From CALKCV01 sp964619285 (GTDB taxonomy: Bacteria > Cyanobacteriota > Cyanobacteriia > Cyanobacteriales > Microcoleaceae): a stretch of 11,780 bases of DNA. The DNA is taken from positions 1 through 11,780 of the forward strand of contig CAZUCT010000231.1 of the NCBI GenBank assembly GCA_964619285.1, in the 5' to 3' direction. Shown in pieces: positions 1 through 6,904 of this stretch. A model generated the notes under the pieces. The model did not search any database and had not been told where the DNA came from. It saw only the letters and a list, made by a program, of their open reading frames with translations. Position 1 is the first letter of the stretch, and each line of letters starts with the position of its first letter. A program made the position numbers and the translations under genes.

Positions 1-1179
1 TACGAACCACCAAACTTGATTTTTAGTCCAACCTTGATAGTGTTGGAATAAAATCGCAAACCGCTGTTCTAAATAAGGTTTTACCTTGCGGCAAAATAAG
101 ACTATTTTTAACAAAATGCCGATAGTAAAAATACTGCCCAGGTTATTAATGAGGTCGTAAAAAACATAGTGTTTTGGCTGTTCGAGACTCTCGACTACGA
201 GAAAATCCAATAACCTTCTACAAGTGCCCACAAAGAGAAATTCGCTAGGTTTTTGACTGTCGTTATGAGCCAAAGTATTTTGCAACTGCTTATATAATTT
301 ATTGCTAAATTGACCCTTACCGTATTTGGGGTCGATGGAGAGGGTTAGATATTCGTACAAACCTTCTTTAAAACTGCGATAAGAACGCAATTTGCGACAA
401 TAGGCGAGAAACTTTTCTGCTAAATCTTTTAAAGTATTAAATCCATCAACTTTGCCTGTAAAATGTTCTAAGGCGTGCTGGAACTCTTCGTTACTAAGGA
501 GAGTCGGATTGTTCGCATCGTTAGAGAAATTGGGTTGTTTTTGCAGTTTAATAAAATTAGCTACATCCCTTTGGTATTCTTGTTGGGCTTGGTTGGTTAT
601 GATTCTAATTTCTTGTCGTTCCCGATCGCTACTGTTATCCGTTAAACAACTATGGGGATACATAAAAGGATAGCGATCGATAAAAGTTTCTAAAGGTTTT
701 TCTTTAGAAATATTCTCATTTTCTACTACTACCTTATGACGGAAAACATGAGCTAACCGTCGCAAGGCTAAATATTGTTCGCTGTTAATAAAATTACGAT
801 TGAGACTGCGCAAACGCTGTTCCGTCCAAGAGGAAGGAACCCTGGTTGGAATTTCCTCAAAACAGTCTATGAATTGTGAAATTGCCCCTTGTAGTTTGGG
901 ATTTTGCAGCCAATTATTAATTAAAATGTAGCAACTTCTATTGAGAATAAAATTAAATTTTGCATCGATACCATCGGAGTCAACCAGTTTAGATATAACC
1001 TGCCATAATTGAGTATTAGCTTCGCCCTTGCCCTCAATTAAAATACTGCGAAAATTATCGATTATTTTAGCAACAGAATCTTCTCTAGACAAAGCTTGCA
1101 GGCCGTCGTAAAGCAACTGCTCTTCTAAGGAAAACTTGCGATTGTAGGTTTTAAAATTATGGGAATTAGAATTAATCAT
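1..1179 (-). CDS. Conserved-looking hypothetical protein, C-terminus cut by window edge
   Basis: Reading the minus strand from an ATG at 1179 gives 393 codons without a stop, ending in mid-gene at the left edge; the frame is therefore real but partial. A GGGG/AGGGG stretch about 8 nt upstream of the ATG is a good ribosome-binding site. The protein starts MINSNSHNFKTYNRKFSLEE and is mainly helical and soluble-looking, rich in N, Q, L, R and K. Residues about 120-150 are a basic helical segment. Residues about 205-310 are charged and helical. A more hydrophobic stretch at about 348-363 is followed by an aromatic-rich segment (YEGWTKNQVWWF) at the edge. I do not recognise the family and see no catalytic motif. 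It is transcribed leftwards, away from the intergenic repeats, and shares orientation with the STAND gene but lies 431 bp downstream of it, so co-transcription is doubtful. Confidence is high that it is a gene, low on function. Confidence 0.85.
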   Translation of the reverse strand, partial: MINSNSHNFKTYNRKFSLEEQLLYDGLQALSREDSVAKIIDNFRSILIEGKGEANTQLWQVISKLVDSDGIDAKFNFILNRSCYILINNWLQNPKLQGAISQFIDCFEEIPTRVPSSWTEQRLRSLNRNFINSEQYLALRRLAHVFRHKVVVENENISKEKPLETFIDRYPFMYPHSCLTDNSSDRERQEIRIITNQAQQEYQRDVANFIKLQKQPNFSNDANNPTLLSNEEFQHALEHFTGKVDGFNTLKDLAEKFLAYCRKLRSYRSFKEGLYEYLTLSIDPKYGKGQFSNKLYKQLQNTLAHNDSQKPSEFLFVGTCRRLLDFLVVESLEQPKHYVFYDLINNLGSIFTIGILLKIVLFCRKVKPYLEQRFAILFQHYQGWTKNQVWWFV

Positions 1180-1287
1180 AGTCAGGGCCCCTAGTTTTAT
1201 TATCCACCCATTCAATTCCTATGGATTTTGCTGTTTATTTTGCTGAGTCTATTTTTCTTCGTCTATTTTTCTTCAAAAAACTCTTAC

Positions 1288-1315
1288 TTTTGCCTCTTGC
1301 CTCTTGCCTATTGCC
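1288..1315 (-). repeat. Heptamer tandem array, GGCAARA family (four units)
   Basis: Four successive 7-nt units, TTTTGCC, TCTTGCC, TCTTGCC and TATTGCC, run without interruption. On the minus strand they read GGCAARA/GGCAATA, the same unit as the array at 6334-6361 in the opposite orientation. This matches the heptanucleotide STRR-type repeats known from cyanobacteria. Confidence 0.85.
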
Positions 1316-1316
1316 T

Positions 1317-1333
1317 GACTTCTGCAAGAAGTC
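1317..1333. repeat. Short perfect inverted repeat GACTTCT-GCA-AGAAGTC
   Basis: The two 7-bp arms are perfectly complementary with a 3-nt centre, directly adjoining the heptamer array at 1288-1315. It has no T run on either side, so it is more likely part of a dispersed intergenic element than a terminator. Confidence 0.6.
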
Positions 1334-1449
1334 TAATAAATGCGCCCTGACTTTGCTGTGGAGCCCGCTCAAATAAGGCTAGCTCGGGATTTCCGTAAAT
1401 CTACGGAGAAGAAAGTTAATTAAGACCTGCACTTTTAGTTTAATAGAAA

Positions 1450-1492
1450 ATCGGTAGCTGCTATGTAAAGATTTGATGAAGAAGCAGCCGAT
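1450..1492. other. Bulged hairpin in intergenic DNA
   Basis: ATCGG (1450-1454) pairs with CCGAT (1488-1492) and CTGCT (1458-1462) pairs with AGCAG (1483-1487). This gives 10 base pairs with a 3-nt bulge and a 20-nt loop. A smaller hairpin, TCCGTA-AATC-TACGGA, lies at 1392-1407. Together they could belong to a structured transcript, but no known RNA family was recognised. Confidence 0.35.
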
Positions 1493-1540
1493 CGTTGACA
1501 AACGGCACTAAGGACTTGCGTAGTAATAAGGTACCGACTT

Positions 1541-1568
1541 GTTGGGTTGCGTTTCACAGGAGCCCAAC
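1541..1568. repeat. GTTGGG...CCCAAC imperfect palindromic element
   Basis: Arms GTTGGG (1541-1546) and CCCAAC (1563-1568) flank a 16-nt centre and are followed by CTACG. It resembles a dispersed palindromic element common between cyanobacterial genes. A degenerate, oppositely oriented copy lies at about 6905-6936. It sits 43 bp past the stop of the leftward STAND gene and could fold in its 3' end, but no T tract follows, so a terminator role is weak. Confidence 0.55.
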
Positions 1569-1610
1569 CTACGATTTTCCTTCATCTGGTAGTTTATTTT
1601 TGCGCGACTC

Positions 1611-4600
1611 CTAACGCTCGATCGCTCCCAAACTCTTAAGAGTAGCTTTCACGGCAGCAGTTATCCCCCGAACCTCGCTAATATTCATACCATCGTAAGG
1701 CCGATCGCTTCTAAAAGTTTTCAGACATTCCCCAGAACTAACCAACCAAATTTTTATCTGGCGATCGTGACTGCCGCTGACCAAAAATTCGGCATTGTCG
1801 CTTAAATGTACGGACCAAACGGGGCTTTGATGGCCGGAGAAAACTTGCAAGCATTTTTCGCGATCGCCATCCCACAGCTCCACCTCTAGTTCTTCGCTGG
1901 CAGTTACCAAAAGTCGATCGCCCTCCTCAAAACAAAGACCGCGAACTTCCTCTCTGGGGCAAAGCCAACTTTTGAGAGATTGTCCGCTTCTTACACTCCA
2001 TAATTTCACAACCCGCTCTTCGCTACAACTAGCGAGGACCATTTCAGAATTTTTGCCGGAACTAAAAGCAAGATAGCGAACCCGATCGCCCCCTGCCTCG
2101 AAACTTTTCACCCATTCCCCACTGTTCGCATCCCAGAGTCTAAGGGTTCGATCCTGACTGCCGCTTGCCAGAAAACGACCGTCGGGGCTAAAAGCGATCG
2201 CCACCACCCAGCGAGTATGTCCGGTCAGAGCGTGAAGACATTCTCCCCCCCTCACGTCCCAAAGTTTAATCGTTCCGTCGTCGCTAGCGCTTGCCAAAAT
2301 TTGTCCGTTGGGACTAAAAGCGATCGCTTGTACCCGATCGCTATGACCCAGGAAACTATGCAAGCATTCCCCAGTGTCAACCTTCCACAGTTTAACCGTG
2401 CGATCGTAACTGCCGCTTGCCAATAAATCCCCATCGGGACTGAAAGCGATAGACCACACCCACTCCTGATGGCCGCGCAAACTTCTCAAACATCTACCCG
2501 CCCTCGCATCCCACAATCTCGCGAGGCGATCGTCGCTGCCGGTAGCTATAATTTCCCCTCCAGGACTTATAGCAAAACACCAAACCTGATGGGTATGACC
2601 GCGCAAAGTTCTCAGACGCTGGCCTGCCGCCACATCCCACAATTGCACGATTCTTTCGACGTTGCCCGTTACCAGCAGTTCGCCGTTGGGGCTGAAAGCT
2701 GCCGATCGCACCTGACTTTCAAACCCGAATAAGGTTTTGATACAAGTGCCACTATTGATTTCCCAGAGTTTTACCGTGCGATCGTCGCTGCTGGTAGCGA
2801 GGAGGCGACCGTCGGCGCTAAAAGCTACTTCCCACACTCCGTCGGCGTGACCGAGGAGAATACCGACGCATTCTCCGGTTTGGATGTCCCACAATCTCAC
2901 GGTGCGATCGTCGCTGCTACAGGCGATCGCTCTCCAGTCTTCCTCCTCTTCCCAGTCTTCGACAAACCCTACCGCCAAAATTAAGCTAATATTGCTAATA
3001 AAAGTAGAGATACATTTTCCCGTGTTGGCATCCCACAGTTTTGCCGTTTGGTCGTCGCCGCAAGTTGCCAAGAGGTTTTTTTCGGGGCTAAAACTCAAAC
3101 TGCGAATTGCCGAAGTATGACCTTGTAAGCTTCTCAGACGTTGCCCGGAATTAAGGGCCCGCAGTTCGATGCTGCCGTCGTCGCTGCCGCTGGCGAGTAG
3201 TTTTCCGTCGGCGCTGAAGTCGATACAATTGATGCGATCGCTATGCCCCTCCCATGTATCGATACATTCTCCGGTTACAGTATCCCACAGTCTAATAATG
3301 CGATCGTCTCCTCCAGTGGCTAAGATTTTGCCGTCTCTACTAAAAACTATAGCTCTGACCGCACCTATTCCATCCCCAAAAGCTAGTAATTGTTGTGCGT
3401 CTGCTACTTGCCACAAAAAGATATGACCTTCTGCGTCTGCGGTTGCGAATTTTTCGTTATTGCAGAAAGCCACCGCCAGATAATTTCCTAATGTTTTAGC
3501 AAATACGGATTTGGATAAGTCTGCGCCAGCAAAATTGACGTTACATAAGGTCATGTCTTGGAGGTATGCTTGCCAAATTGGCAGCTCCGAAAAGTCATAA
3601 TTGCTGATGTCTATTTTGAGGCGATCGCACAAATTAATCAGATTTCCGCCTCCGTATCCTGGAAATTCTCTGGAACTTTTGATTTTCAATAATATTTGTT
3701 TGATTTTGGCTTCTAATCTGTCGGCAAATCTATAAATACTTGATAATTTTTGGGCTATTGGTTGAAGAATTACCCGGATTTGACTTTCGCGAATGTAGTC
3801 TTTTGCTTGGGCTTTTACTAGGGCATTAGTTCTTAATAAATTTGGGCTTTCTGTCTCGATTTCTGTGACGATTTTTTCGATTAATTGTTTGACGCTATAT
3901 TCCATTACCACCGGTTGTTGGGTGAATTTACCCGACTTGTTTTCCACGAGCGATCGCCTGGTTAGAGATTCTAAAGATTCGATTAATTCCGTGGGGGCAA
4001 GGGTTGAGATAATATCTTTTTGTAATTCGGCAATGGAAATTGATTCGCGATTAATTGCCAACCAATACATTATTTCCATTTCTAAATCCGAGAGGCGAGC
4101 TAATTGTTGTTCTAATAAATCGCTCAGATCTCCAAAAACTGCGATGCCTTCTTCTATATGTTCTAAAAATTCGGCAATATTACCCCCAAATAAATCTTGG
4201 ATGGTGGTAGTAACGATTTTTAAAGCTAAAGGATTCCCCGCATAACGTCCTACCAATTGCTGCCAAATTTCTTCGGAAATCGATAAACCTTTAGCCGAGA
4301 ATATTTCTTGACAATCGGCATCTTCTAAACCTCTTAATTGCAAGCAGCGCACTTGAGGATTGTTGCTGCCAAAAGTTGCAATTTCTTTGGGTTTTTCTCT
4401 ACTGGTTAAAATCAAACAACTTTGATGGAGTGTTTCGCCAATACGCTTAAAAAATTCTCCGTAATTTTCATAACCGGGGTAATAGCGTCCCGCTAAGTTT
4501 ATTGGTTGGAGAATTGATTCGATATTGTCTAAAATTATCAGACAGCGATGGCAGCGAGTTAATTCTATTAGTCGGGAAATTTGGCGGTTTAAATGTTCCG

Positions 4601-5186
4601 GTAAAGTGTCGTCGTGACTGTCGCTGATGAATCGAATTATGTCAGTTAAAATCTCTGGTAAAGGAGGGGAATTTCTCAGCGATCGCCAGCAAACAAAATC
4701 AAAATTATGTTGAATTTTTTCCGCTAATTTTACCGATAAAGTCGTCTTGCCAATACCGCCCATGCCCAAAAGCGCCACCACTCGCGCCCCCTCCCGGACA
4801 ACCCATCCTTCCAGTAGGGCCAATTCTTGATTGCGGCCATAAAAAAACGGGACGTCGGGAGCTTCCCCCCAGTCGATACCTTGGCCATTGCTAGGGAAAC
4901 GGTAGGGGGATGGGGGCTCCGGTTGGGAGTAGTGGAGTTCGAGGACTGTCTTAAAGTTCTTTTTATTGACCTTAACTCCCAACTCTTCGGAAATCAACTT
5001 CCAAAGATTCGGGCCTACATCTTGTTTGAGGTATTCGGGAGTGCAATGGTAGTCTTGGGCAATTTCTGCATATTTCTGTCCTTGCCAGGTTCCCCAGATT
5101 ACCGCCCTTTGGACGTCGTTCAGGTGTTTCCCCGTTTTCGCGATCGCCATTCGATCCGCAAAACGGAAAGCTTCTTCAAAGTTCAT
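1611..5186 (-). CDS. STAND ATPase: vMAP-type N-terminal domain, NB-ARC, 14 WD40 repeats
   Basis: This 1191-residue protein is a signal-transducing NTPase, probably a cytoplasmic sensor that oligomerises on nucleotide exchange. Residues 1-90 match the helical/HTH domain found at the start of vWA-MoxR-associated and cyanobacterial WD40 NTPases (LNDVQRAVI, YAEIAQDY, LWKLISEELG). The NB-ARC motor follows: P-loop GMGGIGKTT at 141-149, Walker B LIILDN at 216-221, TSRE at 261-264 and GNPLAL at 317-322. A winged-helix-like region ends in VVMEYS (426-431) at the MHD position. A short pentapeptide-like patch (NFAGADLSKSVF, 551-562) precedes 14 WD40 units (about 568-1155), matching two seven-bladed propellers. 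The tail GMNISEVRGITAAVKATLKSLGA is the usual ending of this family, so the protein is complete. The ATG at 5186 has AAGG just upstream. No TIR, protease or nuclease effector domain is seen. The ligand is unknown; a defence or stress-sensing role is inference. Confidence 0.93.
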   Translation of the reverse strand: MNFEEAFRFADRMAIAKTGKHLNDVQRAVIWGTWQGQKYAEIAQDYHCTPEYLKQDVGPNLWKLISEELGVKVNKKNFKTVLELHYSQPEPPSPYRFPSNGQGIDWGEAPDVPFFYGRNQELALLEGWVVREGARVVALLGMGGIGKTTLSVKLAEKIQHNFDFVCWRSLRNSPPLPEILTDIIRFISDSHDDTLPEHLNRQISRLIELTRCHRCLIILDNIESILQPINLAGRYYPGYENYGEFFKRIGETLHQSCLILTSREKPKEIATFGSNNPQVRCLQLRGLEDADCQEIFSAKGLSISEEIWQQLVGRYAGNPLALKIVTTTIQDLFGGNIAEFLEHIEEGIAVFGDLSDLLEQQLARLSDLEMEIMYWLAINRESISIAELQKDIISTLAPTELIESLESLTRRSLVENKSGKFTQQPVVMEYSVKQLIEKIVTEIETESPNLLRTNALVKAQAKDYIRESQIRVILQPIAQKLSSIYRFADRLEAKIKQILLKIKSSREFPGYGGGNLINLCDRLKIDISNYDFSELPIWQAYLQDMTLCNVNFAGADLSKSVFAKTLGNYLAVAFCNNEKFATADAEGHIFLWQVADAQQLLAFGDGIGAVRAIVFSRDGKILATGGDDRIIRLWDTVTGECIDTWEGHSDRINCIDFSADGKLLASGSDDGSIELRALNSGQRLRSLQGHTSAIRSLSFSPEKNLLATCGDDQTAKLWDANTGKCISTFISNISLILAVGFVEDWEEEEDWRAIACSSDDRTVRLWDIQTGECVGILLGHADGVWEVAFSADGRLLATSSDDRTVKLWEINSGTCIKTLFGFESQVRSAAFSPNGELLVTGNVERIVQLWDVAAGQRLRTLRGHTHQVWCFAISPGGEIIATGSDDRLARLWDARAGRCLRSLRGHQEWVWSIAFSPDGDLLASGSYDRTVKLWKVDTGECLHSFLGHSDRVQAIAFSPNGQILASASDDGTIKLWDVRGGECLHALTGHTRWVVAIAFSPDGRFLASGSQDRTLRLWDANSGEWVKSFEAGGDRVRYLAFSSGKNSEMVLASCSEERVVKLWSVRSGQSLKSWLCPREEVRGLCFEEGDRLLVTASEELEVELWDGDREKCLQVFSGHQSPVWSVHLSDNAEFLVSGSHDRQIKIWLVSSGECLKTFRSDRPYDGMNISEVRGITAAVKATLKSLGAIER

Positions 5187-5378
5187 GGCCTTAATTGTTT
5201 TAACAATGTTGATATTTTCATCAACCTGAACTTTTCTATCTTTTTTTATCTTATCTCAGTTTTTGGCATTAGCTCTTTTAGCTAAATTCCTGAACTTATT
5301 CCTATTGCGGATTCCTCGATAATGTAGGAAGATAATAATTAAAGCAGTTGAATTAACCAGATGGATTTAAGAGGTTTT
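5187..5378. promoter_or_regulatory. Divergent intergenic region with two inverted repeats before the STAND gene
   Basis: Promoters for the leftward STAND gene and the rightward receiver gene must lie here. Immediately upstream of the STAND start are two adjacent inverted repeats. ATTGTT-TT-AACAAT lies at 5194-5207, only 7 bp from the ATG, and GTTGAT-ATTTTC-ATCAAC lies at 5208-5225. They abut without a gap and could be an operator or a 5' leader structure limiting translation. The rest is AT-rich, with poor matches to -10/-35 boxes, so no promoter is called. Confidence 0.4.
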
Positions 5379-5777
5379 ATGAATACAGTTCTAGTTGTAG
5401 AAGATAACCAGGCTAATTGGCAAATTTTTAAAAAAATTCTAACTAAGCGCGGCGGTTTTAATGCCAAGCATAGCGAAAATGTCGAAGAAGTTATGCTTCT
5501 TGCGACTTCCAGACAAGCCGATGTTATTCTGATGGATGTTTGTTTGGATAATAGTTTTTACGAAGGAAAACCGATTAACGGTATAGAAATCACCAAAATG
5601 TTAAAGGCAGATCCCAAAACTGCAAATGTACCTATTATTTTGGTGACAGCTTTGGGCACGGAAAACGATGCCGAACATTTTATCAAAATTAGCGGTGCCG
5701 ACGGTTATATTGCTAAACCAGTTATGGATTACCATGAATTTATTGCCAGAATCAAGGCTAAGATTGCTAATTGCTAA
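5379..5777 (+). CDS. Stand-alone CheY-like response regulator receiver
   Basis: This is a 132-residue single receiver domain that accepts a phosphate from a histidine kinase and passes the signal by protein contact; it has no output domain. The canonical residues are present: acidic pair E8-D9 (VVEDN), phospho-acceptor D53 (ILMDV), T90 (IILVTA), Y110 and K113 (GYIAKP). A 12-residue loop after D53 (CLDNSFYEGKPI) is somewhat long. I chose the ATG at 5379 because AAGAGG lies 4 nt upstream and the protein then begins MNTVLVVEDN, the normal spacing for this fold. An in-frame ATG at 5361 would add MDLRGF and has no ribosome-binding site. The stop codon lies inside a TTGCTAA heptamer array, which also encodes the last residues. 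The cognate kinase is not in the window. The next gene, 137 bp downstream, encodes an EbsA-like protein, so a link to pilus or surface control is possible but unproven. Confidence 0.93.
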   Translation: MNTVLVVEDNQANWQIFKKILTKRGGFNAKHSENVEEVMLLATSRQADVILMDVCLDNSFYEGKPINGIEITKMLKADPKTANVPIILVTALGTENDAEHFIKISGADGYIAKPVMDYHEFIARIKAKIANC

Positions 5778-5798
5778 TTGCTAATTGCTAATTGCTAA
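5764..5798 (+). repeat. Heptamer tandem array TTGCTAA (five exact units)
   Basis: Five perfect copies of TTGCTAA run from inside the receiver gene into the spacer. The receiver's last codons and its TAA stop (5775-5777) come from the first two units. Because 7 is not a multiple of 3, the reading frame shifts with each unit, so the repeat reaches a stop quickly. Confidence 0.95.
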
Positions 5799-5914
5799 TT
5801 GGGTTCTTGTGAATGGTAAAGCAATAAATAAGCGTTCCTTACAAAAATTTAGACTTGGGGATTTGATGCTCCCACGAAATACTAAAAAAAGAGAAAAGAG
5901 AGGAGAACGAAAAA

Positions 5915-6331
5915 ATGGTAGCGAGTAAAACTGTAACAGAAAAATCAAAACAAGACACGACAAACCTTGACAATATTAAACCAGCCCCTCCTCAATTAGT
6001 TGGCATTTTTATGCCTTATTTTAACGATAAAAAACGCAAATATCTGCCTTTGGCCATGGGTCTTTACCAACAGGGTCATTTAGAAGGAGAACGACAAATA
6101 GTAGGGGCTGAAAATATCCCTTTTGTTGCTACTTGGTCGGGCAGAGTATCTTTACCTTCCGATTTAAACAGATGTCGAATTCAGTTCGATAACAATCCAG
6201 AATTAAGTTATGAAATGATGGCGACGGCTTCGGAATTGGTAGACTTTCTCTGGGATGTTATTGTTAATTATAAAAAATCTCAAACTATAGATTTTCCTAC
6301 AGGTTTTTATTACAAATTGCTGCAGCGATGA
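5915..6331 (+). CDS. ebsA: EbsA-like protein (type IV pilus assembly / biofilm self-suppression)
   Basis: This 138-residue soluble protein is preceded by a strong ribosome-binding site (GAGAGGAG) about 8 nt before the ATG. The first 25 residues are polar and probably disordered. The conserved-looking core spans about 27-136: LVGIFMPYFNDKKRKYLPLAMGLYQ, HLEGERQI, IPFVATW (68-74), CRIQFDNNPELSYE (87-100), ELVDFLWDVIVNYK and a C-terminal FPTGFYYKLL. These phrases match what I remember of cyanobacterial EbsA, which in Synechococcus elongatus acts with PilB and Hfq in pilus assembly and biofilm suppression. The name rests on motif recollection and no alignment was run. No signal peptide or membrane segment is seen, consistent with a cytoplasmic partner of a pilus ATPase. 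A heptamer array starts 2 nt after its stop. The upstream receiver is a possible functional neighbour. Confidence 0.6.
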   Translation: MVASKTVTEKSKQDTTNLDNIKPAPPQLVGIFMPYFNDKKRKYLPLAMGLYQQGHLEGERQIVGAENIPFVATWSGRVSLPSDLNRCRIQFDNNPELSYEMMATASELVDFLWDVIVNYKKSQTIDFPTGFYYKLLQR

Positions 6332-6333
6332 TA

Positions 6334-6361
6334 GGCAAAAGGCAAGAGGCAAAAGGCAAGA
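6334..6361 (+). repeat. Heptamer tandem array GGCAARA (four units)
   Basis: Units alternate GGCAAAA, GGCAAGA, GGCAAAA, GGCAAGA, beginning 2 nt after the stop of the EbsA-like gene. It is the same family as 1288-1315 in the opposite orientation. The strict alternation suggests that a 14-bp pair was duplicated. Confidence 0.9.
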
Positions 6362-6366
6362 GTAGG

Positions 6367-6410
6367 CAATTAACAATTGACAATTCCCCATTCCCCATTC
6401 CCCATTCCCT
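6367..6410 (+). repeat. Compound heptamer array: CAATTRA units, then ATTCCCY units
   Basis: CAATTAA and CAATTGA (6367-6380) are followed by a short join and then by three ATTCCCC plus one ATTCCCT (6383-6410). The same two unit types occur in the same order at 10221-10340. There the composition of the second block is reversed, with three ATTCCCT and one ATTCCCC. Confidence 0.9.
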
Positions 6411-6465
6411 ATGCCCAAAAATTGCTGTATGATGTTTTTAGTAGAAAAAATTCAAAAACATCAAT

Positions 6466-6882
6466 ATGCTCGAATCAAAAACAATTCTGTGGCCAAGCTT
6501 AGTCACCGTCTCTGCCTTATTGGTCTATTTGGTCTTAACCGTTAACGTCGGTAGGGCTAGAGCCAAATACAAAATTACGCCGCCCCAGATGACGGGAGAC
6601 CCAGATTTTGAACGGGCGGTACGAGTCCAACAAAATACCGTCGAACAATTAATTTTATTTCTGCCCGCCCTGTGGTTATTCTCTCTGTTTGTTAGCCCGG
6701 TATGGGCAGCAGTTATTGGAGGGGTTTGGATCGGGGGGCGGATTTTGTTTGCCTGGGGTTATTATCAGGCGGCGGAAAAACGAACCGCCGGTTTTGGCCT
6801 TGGTTCTTTGGCAACGATCGCCCTCTTGCTGGGTTCTTTGGTGGCGATCGCTCTCCAACTTTGGCAAGGTTTTGTTTTATAA
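6466..6882 (+). CDS. MAPEG family integral membrane protein (glutathione S-transferase-like)
   Basis: This 138-residue protein has four predicted membrane helices (about 9-28, 58-76, 78-98 and 113-133), the MAPEG layout. The FLAP/LTC4-synthase/MGST2-type signature FER..R.Q.N..E is intact at 48-60, with R53, N57 and E60 at the glutathione-contact positions. GR...WGYY at 91-100 is followed by R106. By eye this arginine lines up with the catalytic arginine of human LTC4 synthase, and Y99 with one of its glutathione-contact tyrosines. A glutathione-dependent transferase or peroxidase role in the membrane is therefore plausible; the substrate is unknown. The ATG at 6466 lacks a clear Shine-Dalgarno. 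A possible -10 (TATGAT, 6428-6433) lies 32 bp upstream without a good -35. The gene is free-standing, with repeat-filled spacers on both sides. Two HIP1 or HIP1-like sites lie near its 3' end. Confidence 0.88.
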   Translation: MLESKTILWPSLVTVSALLVYLVLTVNVGRARAKYKITPPQMTGDPDFERAVRVQQNTVEQLILFLPALWLFSLFVSPVWAAVIGGVWIGGRILFAWGYYQAAEKRTAGFGLGSLATIALLLGSLVAIALQLWQGFVL

Positions 6883-6904
6883 CTGTTATTAGCCTTGTAG
6901 CCTT

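Larger units (their letters stand above)
1180..1610. other. Gene-free region between the STAND gene and the hypothetical gene
   Basis: These 431 bases hold no convincing gene on either strand. They contain a 14-bp exact tandem duplication (GTCTATTTTTCTTC at 1247-1260 and 1261-1274), a heptamer array (1288-1315), several inverted repeats (1317-1333, 1392-1407, 1450-1492) and a copy of a GTTGGG...CCCAAC element (1541-1568). The promoter of the leftward hypothetical gene must lie in the left part of this region. I could not pick a convincing -10/-35 pair. Confidence 0.7.

Noticed and set aside
452..673. 73-codon open frame on the plus strand
   Set aside because: It lies wholly opposite the continuous 393-codon minus-strand frame, which has a good start signal and normal composition.
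2217..3426. Open frames on the plus strand opposite the WD40 region
   Set aside because: They follow the repeat periodicity of the WD40 gene on the other strand, lack ribosome-binding sites and resemble no protein family.
5855..5883. TTGGGG-17 bp-AATACT as a promoter for the EbsA-like gene
   Set aside because: Only 3 of 6 and 4 of 6 consensus matches, which is near chance in AT-rich DNA.
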